Source: Parietichytrium sp. I65-24A
Taxonomy: Eukaryota > Sar > Bigyra > Thraustochytrida > Thraustochytriidae
Reading direction: 5' to 3'
Length of the DNA stretch: 39,392 nucleotides
Assembly: GCA_012862575.1 (NCBI GenBank)
Contig: BLSF01000139.1
Span: 1-39,392 of the forward strand
This document shows positions 1 to 8,622 of this stretch, piece by piece (position 1 is the first letter of the stretch; the number at the start of each line of letters is the position of its first letter). The notes under the pieces are model-generated. The model saw nothing but the letters and a program-made list of their open reading frames with translations, was not told the DNA's origin and ran no database searches. The position numbers were made by a program, and so were the translations under genes.

Positions 1-1220
1 CTAGTCGAGGTGCTGACGAACGTGTGCCGGCAACGCAAGGGCGGGAGCGATACGTTGTCCGCCTTTTGCATTTGGCCAATAGGAGGGAACAAAGGGAAAT
101 GGAGGAAAATACATAGCACTGCAAAAAGTGTCCGTGATGTAGATGTGACCATCCAGCGTCACAATTGAAGGGAGCTCTTCAAATGACGATGATGCGCTTG
201 GAGCGTTGAAAATTATTTGTTACAAAGATTACTTCGAAAGGCTCTCCAATCTATGTGTGAAGGCTCCTCATCATCAGGCCCAGATAACTTGTTGGAGGAT
301 GCACATAGGGAATATGTTCAACTTATTTGCAAAATTTCTTCTCGGAATTTCGCCCCGTGGCGAGCTCTCCGCCAGCTCAAGTTGATGGCAAATCATGCAA
401 CAGTTCTCTTCTCAACTCGAGCCGCAGCTCGCGATCCTCATGCAGTGACCAGAGTCATCCAGCGATTGCACTTCAAAACAAAGCAGCCCATCGGCTTCGG
501 TAGCGGCGAAAGAAGTGAGGAGTGTAGCGACGCGCTTGAAAGTGGCTGCAAAGCGGCGGTCTGAAGAGAAAAAATGAATTGAGGTACATTGATTCATATT
601 CATTCATTGAACAGAGTCCGTGAAGGTTCTTCTCATTACTGTCATAGGTAGCCGAGGTTAATTACTCTGTCTCCACTTCAACGGTTTAACTTGGTCAAGA
701 ATTTCAAGTTCAAACCTGAGGATGGGCTTGTTGGTCCAAGGTTTTTGGCCCACCGTCTCCGTCACGGTCATCGGTCACGGGAACACCTTCATGATAGTGC
801 AGTGCCGGTGCCACAGTGTCACCAGTTCAACTTGAAATTCAAGTTCAAGTTGCCTGCTTCAAAATATTAGATTGTATACATAACATAATTTCTAATTATA
901 TTTTGAATTTGGGATTGTATTTTTCAAACACCGTAGTCAAGATTATAAGTGATCTTATGGTTCTTGGGTTTCTTCATTTTGAAGAGAAACGCAGAAGCTG
1001 CCCGGCAAACCCGGATCTTCACGCCACAGTTACGAAGTGCGCAGCCAAGGCGAGCACAACATGCACGAGCCTTGCGATGCAGGGCTACACTGATAGGAGG
1101 GAGGTGGCGCAGGATCTCGCGAAAGTAAGTTTTCAGCCACTTGCAGTGCTCCAATAAATTTGAGTTGTGTTTCTCCTTATTCCTTTTTCGTCACGATGCC
1201 TGGGCCAAGACGGAGTTTGA
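1..1220. other. Non-coding or unassigned leading stretch
   Basis: I find no supportable gene here. Short open frames exist (for example plus strand 217-564, which has a TTG and not an ATG at its head, and plus strand 816-1157), but none shows a recognisable motif. A GTAAGT at 1124 could be a splice donor of an upstream exon of the gene that follows. I could not find a frame-compatible acceptor that also gives convincing coding sequence, so I do not call an exon. Short AAGTTCAA-type motifs recur near 700 and 840. Confidence 0.4.
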
Positions 1221-1349
1221 GACGGGGGGCAAATAGCAGCGAGTGACCAGAATCACTCGGCAGCCCAGGCGGAGGGGATTCCTGGAATACCAGAGCGTGC
1301 GAATACAGTTGAAGATGACGAGCACTCTATTCCCGGTGAACAGCGAAGT

Positions 1350-2496
1350 ATGAGGAGATTCCACAGCTCGGACTCGGACTCGGCCTCTGCTCTGGATTTC
1401 AGTGACCTCGTCGCGGACGGCCTCTACCGGGATAGCGATGATAATGGCAATCTGGAAACATATGCGAGAAAATCGCGATTTGCCAACGACACCGTGAGTC
1501 ACGTGCGCTACCTGCGACTCAATGTCTTTGCTGGCGAACGAAAATTGGAATTGGTTTCTTCGGCGAAAACGCCTCTGGAGAAATCTGGAGTCCAGTTTTC
1601 GGTTTATCAAGAGATCTTGGAGAAATGGTTTGAGTCCCAGAGCTCTCAACATCGATACGCTTTGAACCCCGAGAAGCGCTTTTGCGCTATTTGGAGAAAA
1701 GCATTCCCAAGAGTCGAAGACAAACCCACGATGGTGAAGAAGATTTTCTCTCTGCTTGGCTGCAAGGCAAACGATATGCCATGGCTTCCGAGCTCCAGAT
1801 TCTTGCCAATCTGTAAACTGGCCGACTCAGTCGCAAGCACCGGCACGGGCATGGATGAAGAGGAGGTCACATTCTGTTGTGATTTGGACATCGACCCCAC
1901 CGAATTTGATTCTCGTCGGCCAAATCTGTGCAACTGGGCAGCATACCCTTGTAAGTTTACTGCGTGCTCGAATTACCACGACGAATGACTGACAACAACT
2001 CACTTCACTTGTTGTGAAAACAGCGAATGTACTTGACACCCTTTTGTCATATATTTGGATGATCTTCCTCAAATGCGGGAAGTACGAAAGCGAGGGGCCA
2101 AAGCGGTTTTCCATCGAAGATTTTGAGGATCGAATCACTCCTGAAAGACTCGCGATGACTCTAGCAGACCTTCTTCTGCACTCGTTTCAACAGGAGCCTG
2201 GATCCATGGAATTACCAACAGAAGGTGGGAGCCCCTCCCGCTCACGCAGCAACTCCCGCCTTATGCGTAAAGGAATCTACCAACGTGGAGAGTTATTTCA
2301 ACGCTTGTATTTGTGGAGGGAACACTACCGATCCAAAGAGTCAGCATCATTTCGTCGAGCAAGGAGATACCTTGTGGAAGTCGAGGCTCGAGAAGCCAGA
2401 AAAGATACCGACCGGAACTCCGGGCCACCGAAGAAAAGGCAAAAGGGCGGTTTTTCCCTCGCGGGTGTGAGGACAATGAAAACTCCATTGCGATGA
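1350..2496 (+). CDS. Unrecognised two-exon protein
   Basis: Two open segments, 1350-1950 and 2024-2496, join in frame across a 73-nt intron (1951-2023) with a GTAAGT donor, a CTGAC branch-like motif at 1989-1993 and a CAG acceptor. The spliced product is about 357 residues. Its N-terminus is Ser/Asp-rich (SSDSDSASALD), the middle has Trp- and Phe-rich stretches, and the C-terminus is basic (PPKKRQK, a possible nuclear localisation signal). The frame stays open upstream to about 1221, in Ala/Glu/Gln-rich sequence, so coding may begin in an unseen upstream exon; the ATG at 1350 is only the first methionine visible in this exon. No family is recognised. A domesticated transposase or chromatin protein is conceivable, but no catalytic motif is visible. 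Joining of the frames across consensus splice sites is the main support. Confidence 0.5.
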
Positions 2497-3462
2497 TTGT
2501 TCTTCTTGTCGCACTTGGCGATTCTCAATACTGCTATTCAACAACAAATTAAAATGACAAAAATATATTTTCCGCAGTTCAATCTATATCAGGCATTTTT
2601 TCCCTTCGTCTCTGACGTGTCAAATTTGGCTCATTCAGGCGAAATCTAACCAACTCATCGCTCTAAAATTTTTCCAGATTCGGACAAATCGGAGGTTCTT
2701 TTTCGGGCAAATACACCAGGTCTCTGCTCTACATCTCGGGAAAATTTTGATCGGACTAGGACAAGCTATAGCCTTGGAACAACCTGGATTTTGTTTAGAT
2801 GTCTCCTCGCATTTCGAGGTGCAGACGTACCCCACTAACCCCACTAGACTCTCACTCCGTCTCGGACTTGGACTACTTAGTTCAACGAGATTGATTGACT
2901 CACTGCTAGTACCGGTGAAGATGGCGTACAAAGGTGCACAAACCAATCAAGTGTGGCTGGATTATGGAGACTTACAGAGAGGCACATAGGTCCGGCTGGA
3001 AAAGCTCCGTTGAACAAGCATGGGTGGGATAAAAGCAGCGATGATCTGCAGTCTCTATGATCTGCAACGTGCTTATCAGCGTCTCGAGAAACAGCCGCTG
3101 ATCTCAAGATAAAGAAGGGGATGTGGCGCGAGCGGCCAATAGTTGGCATTTGAGGGCCAAGGAAATATGCCACGGAAGACGAGGGTAGCAAATGCCCAAA
3201 GTGTTGTGCATGCTTGTGAAATCTGGCAATATTTCCGACAACTACAGGAAGCCAGCCGGAGGCGCGATGTGAGACTGGTTGGATGAACTGACGGATGACA
3301 TAGACTAATGTTAAGTTGCCAAGTTTGACCAAGCAAGTTCACAAATTCAATCCAAACTCCAAACCCCAAACTCCAAACCCCAAACATCGAACACCACAGC
3401 TCAGAGCCAGGCAAAGAGAAAAGTTACAAAGTTCGGGACCCAAGCTTCCGCAGAAGCCAGCA
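2497..3462. other. Intergenic region and 5' flank of the surface-protein gene
   Basis: Nothing coding is supported. At 3350-3390, just before the next gene, there is a run of CCAAACTCCAAACCCC-type repeats, which is probably untranslated leader or promoter. An in-frame reading from a TTG at 3316 crosses this run and gives Pro/Asn/Lys-rich sequence that looks non-coding, so the ATG at 3463 is preferred as the start. Confidence 0.5.
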
Positions 3463-5937
3463 ATGAAGCTCCCTCAGTCGCTGGCAGTCCTTGCCGGAGC
3501 GCTCCTGCTCGCAAGTGATGCGACAGAGGCCCGCAGGCTTGGCGAAGTCGACCAGCCGGTATTCGCCATCTCTGAGCCAGACGACGAGGCGGTTGCTTAC
3601 TCTGGTGATGAGGAATCGGACGAAGTTGAGGAGCGCAAGAAAAATGGCAAATTGATTGAAGAAGGCGACGACGACGACGACGACGATGATGATGATGATG
3701 ATGATGATGATGACGATGACGATGACGATGATGATGATGATGATGACGATGACGATGGAAAGAAGAGCAAGGACAGCGTTTTTTGCAGCTCGGTCAACAA
3801 GAAGACCGTTGCCAAGCTTTTGGAAGCTGCCAACAATGTTGTCAGTGAGTGCACTACGTTGGACCTGCCTGAAATCTCTTTGAGTACTCTCAGCGTCGCT
3901 GAAGTAAGCTCTTACCTTGCAGACCCTGCGAGTGCCTTGAACGAGTCATTGATCTGCAGCGATAATTGCTACAGCGCGTTGAACGACGAGGATGACGGGT
4001 TCATCGTTCTAGCAGCGCAGATCTTTCAGTCCTGCGGCGGCAAGCTGAGCTCCAAGAAATCTGACTTTTACGACGAAACGGGATTCAACGGGCTCACATG
4101 GGACCAGATCAAAACAAATTACGAGAGCCTGTCGGAGAGTCTTGAGGAATGCATGCCTCCTTCTGAAGACGGCGAAGACAGCAGTAGCGAGAAGCGACAG
4201 CGATGCCAGGGTTTGGTGGACTCGTTGAATGACGTCCTGGATGGGGTTTCTTATGGAAGCTACTGCGAGGCCCTTCGTTCTGATTTGAGCAATTCTACCT
4301 CGCTCAAGTCCTTTTGCGAGGACGCAATTCCAGACATGAGCACCACGTGCATTGAAGAGTACAAATCCGCATTGAAAGGTTTGAAAGAGGACAAGTGTCA
4401 GTCTGCTCCAATTTACAAGAGTCTCTCCAAGGAGCTGGCCGGAATTTGCAAAACAAGCAAGACCGATGGATACTGCTACGCCAGGTACCTCGAGCTTCAG
4501 TCATCTGGGTTTGAGGAGAAAGTTGCTGAGCTAGTGGCCGACGGAGACCTGGAACAAGCCAATGAGATGACAAAAGAGGTGTGCGACTCGAAATGCTTGC
4601 GCAAACTTTTCAGAACCCAATCCGCCTCAGGAGAAAGCAGCTATGAGCTATATTGTCAAAAGAGCAACAACGGATACTGCTACACTCAATACCTCGCAGC
4701 CATGCAGGAAGAGGACGAAGTGAAGCGCATCCAGATGCTCTGTGAGAACCGTTGCTTTGGACGCATGGCTCGCTTGTTGGTCGAAGAGGTCGGTCTTCCA
4801 CAGGATATGCGCGACAAGTGGATCAAAGCCGTCAAAAACATGTGCGTGATTCCGCCGTCTGAGGGAAATACCACTACACCAACTGATCCTGAGGTGCCGC
4901 CTTCCGATGGAAACACCACTTCACCAACTGATCCTGAGGTACCGCCTACCGACGAAAATACTACACAGCCAGACGATGGCGGCCTCATTCTCGTCCCAGG
5001 GAACGACACCGAGACTCCTGACGACGATGGGGAAGACGAGGAAGAGGATAGCGGAAGGTACTGCGTAGACTATGTCGTCGAGCTTGAGAACTCGCTGCTC
5101 GGGGATTGTGACTCTGCGTTTGCTGGCGAATCCTGCTCGGAGGCATGCAATGCAAAGCTGCAGGCTTTCGTGGAAGGCAACTTTTCTTGCTGCTTGAATG
5201 CCACGATGGAATATCGCTCCGCACTCTGGGACGAAGCCGATTATGCTGCGATCGAGAGCGAATGGCTGAATGCCAGCGCTACATGCTCAAACTTTGTTCT
5301 TCCAGAGACGTGCCCATTGGGTTCTACTAAGAAGCGCACTGGAGTCCGCATTTGCGGGCTCGATGCAGACTTTTTGGAGGATGAGGCGAACCAGGAAGCT
5401 GTGATGGAAGATCTTCTCGTTGGATTTGGAGCTTCAGAGGAGAACTTGGTGAATTTTACTTTCGGAAATGCCACGGAAGATTGCGAGTCCGAAGAATCCG
5501 GCGACGTGGTTGACAGCAACAGCACTACCCCAACCAGGCGAAGATTGGGCACTGGCGGCGTGGAGGTCTACTTTGACGTAGTCGCCTCCTCCGATGACGA
5601 GCTGAACGCAATTTACGAGAGCACAGATTCTGATGATCTTTCGTTTACCAACACTCTTGCTCGCGCAATCTCGATTGACCCCGATTTCGACGGAGACTTG
5701 AGCACCTCTCGCATCACCGGAACAGGGCCTGTGGAATCGAACACCGGGTCTGGCTCTAGCTCTGACTCTGACTCTGGAAGCGGAACCGGCACAGAGGATG
5801 GCACTGACAACGGCAACACAGGCACGACTGGCGATGATGGCGAGGATGGGGAAGGCGGAACCACCAGCCACGCGGTTACTTTTGGCCCATCGACCTTGAG
5901 CTTTCTCGTGGTGGCAGCTCTGGCGCTTCGTGCGTAA
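3463..5937 (+). CDS. Secreted Cys-rich, Asp-rich surface protein, probably GPI-anchored
   Basis: 824 residues from an ATG at 3463. This start gives a typical signal peptide (MKLPQSLAVLAGALLLAS, then a likely cleavage site near DATEA). After it come an acidic segment with 30 consecutive Asp (residues about 69-98), then a Cys-rich region with recurring modules: a Y-C-x3-Y-[LV] motif (GYCYARYL, GYCYTQYL, RYCVDYV) followed by a C-x2,3-C pair (CDSKC, CENRC, CSEAC; the CSDNC earlier is similar). A Thr/Pro-rich spacer repeats TDPEVPP. There are many N-x-S/T sites. A Ser/Gly/Asp-rich stalk leads to a hydrophobic C-terminus (LSFLVVAALALRA) ending within a residue of the stop, as in GPI-attachment signals. 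The family is not recognised. A cell-wall or extracellular matrix role, possibly calcium binding through the acidic tract, is inference. Confidence 0.8.
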   Translation: MKLPQSLAVLAGALLLASDATEARRLGEVDQPVFAISEPDDEAVAYSGDEESDEVEERKKNGKLIEEGDDDDDDDDDDDDDDDDDDDDDDDDDDDDDDGKKSKDSVFCSSVNKKTVAKLLEAANNVVSECTTLDLPEISLSTLSVAEVSSYLADPASALNESLICSDNCYSALNDEDDGFIVLAAQIFQSCGGKLSSKKSDFYDETGFNGLTWDQIKTNYESLSESLEECMPPSEDGEDSSSEKRQRCQGLVDSLNDVLDGVSYGSYCEALRSDLSNSTSLKSFCEDAIPDMSTTCIEEYKSALKGLKEDKCQSAPIYKSLSKELAGICKTSKTDGYCYARYLELQSSGFEEKVAELVADGDLEQANEMTKEVCDSKCLRKLFRTQSASGESSYELYCQKSNNGYCYTQYLAAMQEEDEVKRIQMLCENRCFGRMARLLVEEVGLPQDMRDKWIKAVKNMCVIPPSEGNTTTPTDPEVPPSDGNTTSPTDPEVPPTDENTTQPDDGGLILVPGNDTETPDDDGEDEEEDSGRYCVDYVVELENSLLGDCDSAFAGESCSEACNAKLQAFVEGNFSCCLNATMEYRSALWDEADYAAIESEWLNASATCSNFVLPETCPLGSTKKRTGVRICGLDADFLEDEANQEAVMEDLLVGFGASEENLVNFTFGNATEDCESEESGDVVDSNSTTPTRRRLGTGGVEVYFDVVASSDDELNAIYESTDSDDLSFTNTLARAISIDPDFDGDLSTSRITGTGPVESNTGSGSSSDSDSGSGTGTEDGTDNGNTGTTGDDGEDGEGGTTSHAVTFGPSTLSFLVVAALALRA
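3667..3756 (+). repeat. GAC/GAT codon repeat encoding 30 Asp
   Basis: Thirty Asp codons run without interruption inside the surface-protein gene, as a mixture of GAC and GAT in short blocks. The mixed codons mean this is not a single freshly slipped trinucleotide tract, although sub-blocks of GAT and GATGAC look slippage-prone. Confidence 0.95.
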
Positions 5938-6120
5938 ACATTTATGACTGAATTAGGTCAGTTCAGAGCGAAGCAACGCAGCGGGAAATATATGGACCGT
6001 GACGGCGCACGAACTCGCACAACAATGGTGTAATAACATGATATAGGAAAATAGAAACCAATTTTATCACATTTGTTTTTCGTACCATTGGATTTCTCAA
6101 CTTTTGCATGAAGAACCGAA

Positions 6121-6262
6121 AGCTTGTGGTGGTTGCTCTGGCGCTCCGTGAGAAAACCGTCAACCGTAAACATAAATGACCGAATTGGATCGGTTCAGAG
6201 CCAAGCAACGCACAGTGTGTCGGGGCATCAACTCGCACAAGCATGCTGTAGAAAAACATGAA
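6121..6262 (+). repeat. Diverged duplicate of the surface-protein gene's 3' end
   Basis: This stretch resembles 5899-6045, which covers the last codons and 3' flank of the preceding gene. Shared pieces in the same order include CTCTGGCGCT(T/C)CGTG, CGTAAACAT, TGAC(T/C)GAATT, GGTTCAGAG-like sequence, AAGCAACGCA and AACTCGCACAA. Its reading frame is broken and has extra bases before the stop-equivalent. It lies between the surface-protein gene and the convergent transporter gene, and looks like a decayed tandem duplication or the remains of a second gene copy. Confidence 0.75.
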
Positions 6263-6281
6263 GGATCAAGTTGAGGAGGTG

Positions 6282-7727
6282 TTATTCAGCTGTCCCACAA
6301 TAGAAGGGCGGTTGGTGGGTAAATGATTGCCCAATAGAGAGAATACTTTGCGCGGACCCAACTGTTGTCAGCGAAATCCCGAATGCAACAAGGTACGCCA
6401 CCAAAAGCAGTTCCAGCTTGGAGGTTCGAGCTCCCGAATGGCGCCGGCATGCAATTAACAGTGCCGGGGGCAGAATAAAGCCAAGAGGCGCTGTTTGAAA
6501 AGACGCGAGCAGATCTATCAAAGCATTAAAGTTGGGAACGCTGCTGCTGATGAGGAATGCAAAAAGTGCCAAGGAGGCGGTGCAAATCAGCCAGTGTACA
6601 GTCCCTGCAAAGCCGGGATCATTGACGGTCTTCTTGAAAAAACGGACGTGCATGACCCTGGCGATGATTGTGCCCTTCACGAGGTAGGCGCAGATCATGT
6701 GCAGAAAAAGGAGGAAGGCGCAGATGCCATAGAGAGGGTTCTCCGTGGGGATCGCCTTGAAAATATCCGCACCACTGTTTTGAGAGTCTCCATAATAGCT
6801 GTACTGCGTGAAAGCAGCCAACATATACATGAAGAGCTGATATGGGCCAGAAATGTAGAACGCTTTATAAAAAGTTTCAGGCTCCTCCATTTCGGCGAGA
6901 AATTCGAGGTAGACAGTGTTGCCATTGAAGGCAAAGACAAATTTAGAGAGGGACGAAAAAACCTGTTGCCAGGTGACCTGTGTGTTGACGAGCACGGTAG
7001 TGCCCTTGCGCTGATCCATGTGCGCAAGCATGTAGACCACGCTGATCACCACGACCAGCGTGATCGAAATAGTGTTAATGAACTGTAACGCTGAAGACTC
7101 ATTTAGTGTGCGGAACTGCAGAAACGGCAGCAGAATGAAGACACTGATGAGGACATATTGCCAATTGCACAGTTCGACCTCCACGAGGATCGCCTTGAGA
7201 CAAGAGGCGAGGACTTGGACGTATTGCCCTAGGACACCCACCATAAAGCTGTAGTAAAGTCCCCTCACCAGCTTGGTGAGCCATCTCTTCCCGATGGCGT
7301 AATGGGCCATCTTATGCAAGCTGGTGCCGCCAGGGAACGTGAGGAAGGCCTCCTGAAGAATATACCCGGCATAAATATTCATCGGCAAGAACACGATCAT
7401 GAACACGAACGCGGGGATATACCCAACCTGGGCAACAGCAGATCCAAGCGCCAAGATCCCTGTACCAACGATGTCCCCGATCTGCAGAAGCCCAGCGCCT
7501 CGCCAGTTGAGCCCCTTCACATGCGCCACATCAAACTCATCCGCACCGTCTTTCTTCACCTGTTTCCAACCGCCTTCTCGCTGCCCTTCCACGTCCTTGC
7601 ACATCGATTGCTTGCTCCCATTATTACTATTATTGTTATTATTACTCCGCCGCACCAAGCTTCCGCCATTCTGCGAGCCCAAAGACGACGCACTCAACAG
7701 TGGCCTGGCCTCTTGCGAGCCCCGCAT
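6282..7727 (-). CDS. Amino-acid transporter, AAAP (Aa_trans) family
   Basis: 481 residues. A soluble N-terminus with an Asn run and charged residues is followed by the family's entry motif (NWRGAGLLQIGDIVGTGIL with LGSAVAQVG) and then about ten or eleven hydrophobic segments spread to the C-terminus, the usual layout of the amino acid/auxin permease family. Such proteins carry neutral or other amino acids, usually with protons, at the plasma or vacuolar membrane; the substrate cannot be read from sequence. The start is the ATG at 7727 (MRGSQEARPLL). The frame continues 49 codons upstream to a GTG, but that part is encoded by TC and TA microsatellites (a Tyr/Ile run, then alternating Arg/Glu), so it is more likely 5' UTR. 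The gene is single-exon and convergent with the surface-protein gene; the 5' flank beyond 7767 is duplicated at an assembly join. Confidence 0.88.
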   Translation of the reverse strand: MRGSQEARPLLSASSLGSQNGGSLVRRSNNNNNSNNGSKQSMCKDVEGQREGGWKQVKKDGADEFDVAHVKGLNWRGAGLLQIGDIVGTGILALGSAVAQVGYIPAFVFMIVFLPMNIYAGYILQEAFLTFPGGTSLHKMAHYAIGKRWLTKLVRGLYYSFMVGVLGQYVQVLASCLKAILVEVELCNWQYVLISVFILLPFLQFRTLNESSALQFINTISITLVVVISVVYMLAHMDQRKGTTVLVNTQVTWQQVFSSLSKFVFAFNGNTVYLEFLAEMEEPETFYKAFYISGPYQLFMYMLAAFTQYSYYGDSQNSGADIFKAIPTENPLYGICAFLLFLHMICAYLVKGTIIARVMHVRFFKKTVNDPGFAGTVHWLICTASLALFAFLISSSVPNFNALIDLLASFQTAPLGFILPPALLIACRRHSGARTSKLELLLVAYLVAFGISLTTVGSAQSILSIGQSFTHQPPFYCGTAE

Positions 7728-7782
7728 CTCTCTCTCTCTCTCTCGATATATATATATATAATATATATATGTATATATTATT
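7727..7782. repeat. TC and TA microsatellites in transporter 5' region
   Basis: A CT run (7727-7744) is followed directly by TA-rich repeat (about 7747-7782), immediately upstream of the transporter start on the minus strand. The tract runs into the first copy of the duplicated segment, and a shorter version of the TA part opens the second copy. It may be the reason the assembler failed to merge the two contigs. Confidence 0.85.
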
Positions 7783-8193
7783 GTATACGGCGATTCGTCT
7801 CCGAGAACACCTCCACGTGTAATCGCGCTGTCCGTGCCTTGGCCCCTCACTTGGCGTCTGGCGTACGCGGGCACGAAACTTCTCCACAGATTTCCCGCCT
7901 TTGTTCTCTCTGTCTCTGTCTCTTGTCTCTGTCTCTACTGCCCGTCTCCTTTGGCTGGCGGCCTAGCTAAGCGAAATTAGTAAGAGTGCACTACCGATTG
8001 TCCCCTTCCAAACGTGGAGACCCAGCCAAGGAGACAGCGCGAACAAAACAGAAAGTTTGGGTAAATTTTTGCAGAAGTTCAGAGTTTTCAGTAAACTTGG
8101 TACCACGCATTTACCAGCATCTTCTGTCTATTGCCGGTAGTCAGTACTGGGTAATAACACTGGTGGTTGTAGCTGTTGTAGCCTCGCGAATTG
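7767..8193. repeat. Duplicated segment, copy 1 (ends at N)
   Basis: 427 bases, nearly identical to 8195-8622. By eye the only differences are a swapped TA/AT pair near the start, one G/A change and one single-base indel. Copy 1 ends on CGCGAATTG directly before the N at 8194. It contains the upstream flank of the transporter gene and no gene of its own. Confidence 0.95.
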
Positions 8194-8194
8194 N
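8194..8194. other. Single undetermined base at an assembly join
   Basis: One N lies exactly between the two near-identical copies. This pattern is expected when two contigs with overlapping ends are placed next to each other without being merged. Confidence 0.9.
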
Positions 8195-8622
8195 ATATGT
8201 ATATATATTTGTATACGGCGATTCGTCTCCGAGGACACCTCCACGTGTAATTCGCGCTGTCCGTGCCTTGGCCCCTCACTTGGCGTCTGGCGTACGCGGG
8301 CACGAAACTTCTCCACAGATTTCCCGCCTTTGTTCTCTCTGTCTCTGTCTCTTGTCTCTGTCTCTACTGCCCGTCTCCTTTGGCTGGCGGCCTAGCTAAG
8401 CGAAATTAGTAAGAGTGCACTACCGATTGTCCCCTTCCAAACGTGGAGACCCAGCCAAGGAGACAGCGCGAACAAAACAGAAAGTTTGGGTAAATTTTTG
8501 CAGAAGTTCAGAGTTTTCAGTAAACTTGGTACCACGCATTTACCAGCATCTTCTGTCTATTGCCGGTAGTCAGTACTGGGTAATAACACTGGTGGTTGTA
8601 GCTGTTGTAGCCTCGCGAATTG
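8195..8622. repeat. Duplicated segment, copy 2 (starts at N)
   Basis: 428 bases, matching copy 1 from its first base (ATATGTATATAT) to its last (CGCGAATTG). After 8622 the sequence continues into unique DNA. Together with copy 1 this is most simply an overlap between contig ends and not a real tandem duplication. Confidence 0.95.

Noticed and set aside
3316-3462. Upstream extension of the surface protein from a TTG
   Set aside because: Non-ATG start and AC-rich repeat sequence; the ATG at 3463 directly yields a signal peptide.
7728-7874. N-terminal 49-residue extension of the transporter
   Set aside because: Starts at GTG and is encoded by TC/TA microsatellite, giving Tyr/Ile and Arg/Glu runs; the ATG at 7727 is a better start.
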